The position numbers were made by a program, and so were the translations under genes. From Karalla daura (taxonomy: Eukaryota; Chordata; Actinopteri; Chaetodontiformes; Leiognathidae), in contig CM055198.1 of assembly GCA_029224185.1 (NCBI GenBank), positions 9,183,016 to 9,247,015 on the forward strand: DNA of 64,000 nucleotides, given 5' to 3'. Shown here in pieces: positions 14,400 through 64,000 of this stretch (positions are counted from its first letter, which is position 1; each line of letters starts with the position of its first letter). The notes below the pieces were generated by a model that did not search any database, was not told where the DNA came from, and saw only the letters and a list, made by a program, of their open reading frames with translations.

Positions 14400-14498
14400 C
14401 TTTTATTTTGGTAGGCTCATCGCCGGCAGACCTGGGGACGCTCCGGGCTGCGTGACCGCGCAACAAGGCTGCGTCGTAGTCATAGCAACGGACAGAGC
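14400..14498 (+). promoter_or_regulatory. putative promoter/5' UTR of the LEKR1-like gene
   Basis: A short CpG-rich patch in otherwise AT-rich surroundings lies immediately upstream of the proposed start codon. It contains an X-box-like site (listed separately). I see no TATA box at a suitable distance. The transcription start is not determinable from the sequence, so the boundary between promoter and 5' UTR is arbitrary. Confidence 0.4.
14476..14489 (+). promoter_or_regulatory. X-box-like RFX binding site
   Basis: The 14-mer GTAGTCATAGCAAC fits every position of the published X-box pattern GTHNYYATRRNAAC. Its right half-site (ATAGCAAC) is strong and its left half is a weaker partner. RFX factors use such sites at promoters of cilia genes. 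It lies 10 bases before the proposed ATG, unusually close, so it would sit at the transcription start or within a very short 5' UTR. Binding is an inference. Confidence 0.45.
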
Positions 14499-57674
<43,176 letters not shown>

Positions 57675-59015
57675 GTAAGTGTCTGCAGTATGTGGTAAAA
57701 CACATACACACACACACACAAACACACATACGCTCTTATGAAAAACATACACATGCACAGATGGAGACGCAGGTGGATCTTGGTATGTGGAATATGCCGG
57801 GTGAAGAGCAGGTCACAGCAGGGCTTGGCTCAATGTATAATTTTCCTCAGCCAATCAAGAGCGTCTCAACGGACTCACTGGCACCACCCAAACCAGGAAA
57901 TGCACACGTTCCACATACCAGGCCCGCTAAGCTGCAACAACAGAGGATTTAACTTGTATACACTCACACAAAGGTCTAGTCAGGGATTTAGGCCTTGAGA
58001 GTAAAAAAATGTCCCTGTGGCTTTCGAAAATATGCTGATGATAAAGCTCTGTCAGGTCAAACATTTCGCTGCTGCTTTGACATTTTTCTTTTCTCCTTTC
58101 CTTCCTCCCTCATACCTGGACCAGACACAAATATACACATATACACACACCCTCCCAATGCACCTTCGCGTCTTAAACTCTCCATGTGACACATTTTAAG
58201 CAGGGATGTAGTTGCCACTAAGATTTCACTGATATTCTCTCATTATAGTTTTGTATTGCGAACGTCAGATGAATCAAATCACATTATCATGCACCTGTAC
58301 ATGACAGACCGAGCTTGATCCAACCTACACGACTCCGTCTGCTTTACATTTTTTTGTCAGGTTGATATTTGACACTCATTTGACAGCGATTGGCTGTTGT
58401 GGCTGGATGCGGACATCCTCTTGCCAGTGACCAGTTAAAGGCCAGCGGCCAATCATTTCCCGTGAGCCATCGTTTAAACTCAGAGATCCCGTTTTAATGG
58501 CGTTTGAAGTGACTGATTTCATGTGCGCTATCATACTCTGTTATGAATTTTTGATGACACAAAAGGGGTCAGAGACAGGCCAGAGACAGAGCAATCAAAA
58601 GATGGGAGACATGAGCAGTGGTAAGAGCATAGGGGAGGATCGAGCCTGTGGTCGTCATCGAACCATGCTCCCAGGAATGTGTTTGTGACGCCCGCTCAGT
58701 GGCTTCAGTTTGGAAGAAATACGACTCAATTCTTGCACAAAAACTTGATACAAAGTATGCAGTCCCGCCTGTAATGACTTGCTAATTAATGTTATCATGG
58801 CCACAAGAACGCTTCAGCTTGACACTGGTTAGTTTGGTCGTTTTTTTTTTTTCCTTTAAGTCTCGACAATTTCCCTAAGAATCCAAAAGCCTTTAAATCT
58901 GAACGATGCCATTCATAATGTTGGACAGCTGACTCGCTTAGGAAGTGCACGGAGCACGCACAAACGGACACGCAGCCGCAGAGGCATGCCTAAAAGATAA
59001 ACAAAAACACGCAAT

Positions 59016-59016
<1 letters not shown>

Positions 59017-59046
<30 letters not shown>
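59017..59046. repeat. 30-base C run
   Basis: An uninterrupted C homopolymer. Confidence 0.95.
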
Positions 59047-59047
<1 letters not shown>

Positions 59048-59598
59048 CACCCGCAGGGAGTAAATGTTAAATGTTGCTTTTTATCTGCTAATCTGAAAAT
59101 TAAAGGACTACTTGACCTGACAGACTGCAGATGGAGCACTCATTTTTTCACTAATGTTTCCTCCTCCTCTCCCCTCGACCTCCTTATCACTGCTGCTCGG
59201 TCCTTAACTTGTTTTTGACCAACACGCATTTCTGATTCAGTTGTTTTCTGCTCTCTCTCAGCAGCGTCTTAATGTTTCCCGTCTGGGACTTCAGACACAT
59301 CTGTTTTGTTCCGTTTCCACCCAATTTAACTGTTAAGTAAACTGATCGAACATATTTTCCGTCGAGGCCATGTAATATTTCCCTTGATGATAAGATATTA
59401 AGATTAATTATTTTAACAGATTAGTCTCATTTTACCCAAAATTGCCGGTTCAGCCCAATGGCTCATCAGTCTTAATCAATGATAAGTTCTCAGGCCAGTC
59501 CACCCTGGAAAAAAAATATCAGAGAAAAACCTTTTGTGGACCATATTGTTCCGTCCTTCCTGAGCACAAATGTGGCTTCTCATGCAAGTGTGCCAGTG

Positions 59599-59599
<1 letters not shown>

Positions 59600-59641
<42 letters not shown>

Positions 59642-59785
59642 ATGCAGTATGTGCACACACATCCAATTCAGGGATCAGGGTTGAGACGGGGGGGATGGCA
59701 GGGATGTTTGCAGTGGCACGCGACCCACCCAGACATGAGGACATATGCTGCAGGGAGAATCAGTCTTAAGGCATGTTGCATGTTG

Positions 59786-59842
<57 letters not shown>
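59600..59842. repeat. two GT arrays
   Basis: GT arrays at 59600-59641 and about 59788-59842, with unique sequence between them. Confidence 0.95.
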
Positions 59843-59843
<1 letters not shown>

Positions 59844-61708
59844 AGGACTGGGAGGCGGGAGGGTGTGCTTAAGTCTGAGACCTTATTACATGAAAGGGAC
59901 TGTGTGTGTGTGTGTGTGTGTTTGCAAGAGGGAATCTAATACTTTGCACGTGGCAGTTTTTTTAAACATTATAATTTTGCACAACTTATTTAGAGGTTTA
60001 TTGAAATGTGACTCTCTGCAGACTGTATATGCTAATTTGCAATATGTCCTGTAGTTAAAAAGGGAGCATAAGAAGCAATAGTCCAATTAGAGTTTGGATG
60101 GTCATAATTACCATTTACAGTCTCTTAAAAGATAATGCGGGCAAACTTTATCTGCAATAGATTAAAGGGGTGCTTTAGTGCTGCTAAAAATGTACATAAC
60201 ATTGCGTGCACAAAGTTATACTGTGCATGTTAACTCACAAAATGGAATAAGAGAGATTTCAGAGTTTTGTTTGATTACATAGCAAAGCCACACAGTAAAA
60301 AAATGTACTGTATTGGAATTGTACTGCACATTATGTCAAGGTGTAGCTATCTGCAGAACCCTATCGTATTTATGAAATGATCACGCGATAGTAGTGAAAG
60401 TATTGATAAACATGAATCGAAAAAACTCTGGAGATACCTTTGGGACGCTCATACTCTTATAAATAGCATTTTAAAAACTACACTACTGGGTTACTTCCCT
60501 TTGGATGGCGTCTGCGTTGAGAGCCACTCGAGGTCTGGACTGAAGCTGACCGAGCTGGTTGGCTAACCCTCCTCTCACTGTCCGGTCGGTGCCGACCGGT
60601 CGACGGTTCGCCCGTTTTCACAGCTGCTGCGTGTTTGGGCGCGTGTGTCGGCGTGTGTTCTGTTTCCTCTCTGGCTCGCTCGCCATGTTTCATATCAGTT
60701 CCAGAGTTTTACCCCACCCCCCAAACCTTTCATGTCTGCTCGTGATCCAAGAACAAAAAGTACCACCGTGTTTGTGTACACGAGGTGTTGGCATGACGAC
60801 CGCCCGACCTTTGACCCTCGCCTCCATCAAATGTCAGTGCTCCACACCTGTTGTCTCTCCGTTGGCGCCAGCCCCGTTTCCTTGGAAACACACATCCGCA
60901 CACATATTTCCGGGGCGGTCTAAGGACAGCGAGCGGCTGTGGAATCCCTCTGATCCTAGCATGCAATCTGATCAGCATGCCACAGAGACACTCAAGGGCA
61001 GCTTGTTTTCTCAGGAATATTTAGACACACACTCACACACACACATGTAGGATCTTAATCTTGAGGGTCCCCCTGAATGTTTACGTAATCGCAGTATTCA
61101 TCCACTGAGCAGATATATACTGTATACCCGATGAGCCTCCATCAAGCAGTTTGCGCTACGGCGAACCGGCTCCTCTAACGTCTGCATGACAAGCGGGCTG
61201 GAAGTTCCCTCCCGCCGCCTCCTGATTGGCAGGGGAGACGGCGAGCTCGTCCTTTTCATCGGGATGGATGAGCGCGTGGACGGTCCGGGCACAGACGCGG
61301 GCCAGGTTGAAAGGATGGATTAGAGGGAAGAGAGGGATAGATGAAAGACGGGAGAGATGCGCTGAGCAAGGGAGGAGAGATGAAAGAGTGGATGATGGAA
61401 TGAGTGAAGGTCAAGAGAGAGGGAGAGCAAAGGATTGGCGTGATTGATGTGATACAGCTTGTTTTTATAAGGCCGGCAGCTCTGTGCGCGTGCGTGTGCA
61501 CATTAAAGTGTGTGTGTGTGTGTGCGTGTGTGCGCACCACTGCTGGCGGTAAAGTAACTATTGATCTCAGGGTGTATCCAAGGACCTGCTTTCCCACCTG
61601 CCTGCCTCTCTCTGTGACCACAGGCCTGTGTTTATCTCACGTGAACTGCAGTCTCAGCCATTTGGTCTTTCCCTCTTTCAAGAGGATTTGAAAGGAAATT
61701 GACTCGCT

Positions 61709-61711
<3 letters not shown>

Positions 61712-61781
<70 letters not shown>

Positions 61782-61800
61782 ATCTCTCTCTGTCTCTCTC
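61712..61800. repeat. CT array
   Basis: A CT array with two CTAT and one CTGT interruptions near its right end. Confidence 0.95.
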
Positions 61801-64000
61801 TGAGGCTCTGTTATCACGTGAGCGCATGTTGCACAAGATCTGTTGTTTTCCTGAAATGCGCGGAGGATTTGTGTTTTTTTTTTCCTCCTCCCTCTAATGT
61901 GGCTGCCTGGTATTTCGGCGGCTGGCCGTGCGCCTCAGTGGGAGCGCAGGCTCAGCGGGGTGTCGCTGGTACATTACAATTTTGGTGTCAAGGTTCACCA
62001 AGTTTTTCCGCCGTCTGCCACCCGCGTGCCTGGTCCAGATTGACGGCGAACCATGCGCAGTTTGCTTCGCTTTAATTTGCGGCAGCACACCCACATGTTT
62101 TTCTTGTCTGTTTCGCTTTTATGATGGGCTCCTTGAGCGGTTGACACGTCTAATTACTCCGAGAACGAAAGGAGAAGAAAAAAACTCATCTTTCTTCTCA
62201 TTATTGCCGAGAAGGCTGAGTTGAAGATGAGGGTTTGATTCCTATCAGCATCTGTCATCCATAACAGCTGATTAACTCCCGGTTACGGTCAGCTGAAGGC
62301 AGCATGTACTGTATGTGCTCCATCTGCAGTCTGTAATTTGAGTGATGTATGTTGTCAAGCTGTGATTAAGGCAGCCAGATCACTGTGGTTACCTTGATTA
62401 AGTGTTGCATAACCAGCAAACTCCTTTTTTTTTTCCCCCCAAACACATTCCACCTTCAACACTGTCCTCCCTCCCTCCATGGGCAGACAGATAGACACGC
62501 AGTTCCTGCTTGGACTGGGATTCATTCTGCTGTTTTTCACATAAAATGCCCCAGTCTATGACTACGTCTACGTCTCTTCGTCCTGAATCATCCTCAGCGC
62601 TGTGTCCCCCCCGCCCCCCCCAGAGAGGTGTCCTGGGCGCTCAGCTGCACACTCTCTGACCTGTGGCTGATCAGCCGAGCGGTCGTCCTCCCAGACGACA
62701 TCACTCACACTCCATTACGCTGATGGCTCCTACGTTTCGGTCGCGCCAGTTGTTAAGCAGAGAAGTCGACGCCTTCGGGTCACATTGGGTGCACGTTTGA
62801 GCAGGGCGGGGGCATTCCCATCCATCTTTGAGAAGCTCTCGAAGACTGTGTGGCAGAGCACTTGCCGTATAGCCCAAGCACATGCTCCTCATCACTGGAG
62901 CGTGTTTTAACATTGTCCACGCTTCGTTTCATGTTGTCTGTGTTAGATAAGCAACAGGGAGCTGGCACCAAGGCTGTTTCGGGGAGCATACATCATTGTC
63001 ATCATCATCATCGTCATACAACCGTTAAGAACGTGGACCAAGGATTTCCAGAGACCCGAGGAGAACTGCACTCGCATCCCTCGCCACTCTGAAGAAGAGA
63101 GAGAGGTCTCCATAGTGATGTTTTTTTCTCCGTTACTTTCGATCTTAGCGTCGGCCAAATGAACATAAATGTCTCCATGGAAATTCATCAGATCCCCACA
63201 CCTCTGTGTGAAATCCCGCAGGTGCCCTCATGCCACGATTGAAACGGCCCCAAACACACCCTGCGATAATGTGCCATGATGGGTTCTTTGAAGTCTCAAT
63301 GCACGCCGCACGCCACAGAAATGCTCCGCCCGTCCCTCCCTGCACTTCCCAACACCACCCTCTGTTTTGCTCGGTTACATTTTCCCCTCTCAACTCCCTT
63401 TTCACCTCCGGGGGGAGGGAGGGGAGGGGGGTAAAAACAGGAGACGAGAGGATAAAGAATCATGGAAACAGCAGCTGGGAGTCAGATATCATGTCATCTC
63501 CGACCTTGGAGAAGAAAAGTAGCAGCGAGACAAAGAAAGACGAGGGACAGCGAGCCGCGGCTAAATAGGCAGAGTGTGGGAGCACTCGGGGGGGCCCCTG
63601 CTCTAAATCAGCGGTAGCCGTGACAGCATGGGGAGGCAAAGAGGGTTAAAAAAAGGGAGCATGAGAGAAGAAACGGGACGGAGATGTGCGATGAGAGGTA
63701 CAAAGAAAGGGAGGCTGATAACTGGTGCCAAACAGCTGTGAGTGTATTACTACTGATTATATATGTGTGTGTGTGTGTGTGTGTGTCTGACTCTTGACTC
63801 GATCTGTGCCTCTGCCTGTCTGTCTGTATTCGCACCCAAAGCCAAGTGGCCTACAACATGTTGAGATGCTGATATGATAAGTGAATAAGGGAGGAATGAG
63901 CCCTCTAGTTGCTTTATTGAATCCCCCCCTTCAGTAAAAGCAGGCGATAACTCCGCACGCTCGTAGACGGGCAGTGAAAACAGGCTGTCTGCCTGTGAGC

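Larger units (their letters stand above)
57675..64000 (+). other. start of intron 6; no further exon recognised
   Basis: No exon with a matching phase, acceptor and good donor could be supported here. The region holds short CA runs, a 30-base C run (59017-59046), two GT arrays (59600-59641 and about 59788-59842), a CT array (61712-61800) and otherwise unique sequence. The CpG-moderate segment at 61140-61340 and the area 62560-63600 contain short open stretches without gene features. The gene's remaining exons are expected to the right of the window. Confidence 0.55.

Noticed and set aside
62624..62730. Segment after a C-rich acceptor-like tract (EVSWALSCTLSDLWLISRA)
   Set aside because: The acceptor and phase are acceptable, but no donor follows, the frame stops shortly and there is no coiled-coil character. 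A terminal exon cannot be excluded.
63050..63105. Possible exon ending GAGAG|GTCTCC
   Set aside because: The phase fits, but the donor is poor and the pyrimidine tract is absent.

Overview
This window is vertebrate nuclear DNA, most likely from a ray-finned (teleost) fish. The evidence is sparse coding sequence split by GT-AG introns, very dense CA/GT and GA/CT microsatellites, a fish-type dispersed repeat ending in (GGAT)n, and decayed non-LTR retrotransposon reverse-transcriptase pieces. No bacterial, organellar or viral gene organisation is visible. The species cannot be named.

Layout. Positions 1 to about 14.4 kb hold no recognisable gene: microsatellites, one LINE reverse-transcriptase fossil near 7.5-8.0 kb and AT-rich unique sequence. 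From 14.5 kb to at least 57.7 kb a single plus-strand gene can be assembled from six phase-compatible exons (14499-14511, 17320-17423, 35604-36133, 46550-46627, 50905-51038, 57593-57674). The junctions join in frame into a 313-codon, charged, coiled-coil protein, incomplete at its 3' end. Its N-terminal part (a PLPEEIQK segment followed by a C-x2-C GVSYL..HEF block) matches what I recall of LEKR1 (leucine-, glutamate- and lysine-rich protein 1). The introns are long (2.8, 18.2, 10.4, 4.3 and 6.6 kb). They contain CpG-rich blocks, a nested hAT-type miniature element, long dinucleotide arrays, a 217-bp GATA/GACA array and several copies of one dispersed repeat. From 57.7 kb to the end I see only intron-like sequence, so the gene probably continues beyond the window.

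Regulation. A sequence fitting the RFX X-box pattern GTHNYYATRRNAAC lies just upstream of the proposed first ATG. Repeat tracts of types known to bind splicing regulators abut the exon 5 donor (CA) and exon 6 acceptor (GT then T). I found no convincing previously undescribed system; the most interesting points are these splice-site repeats and the X-box/first-exon arrangement. All identifications were made by eye, without database searching.
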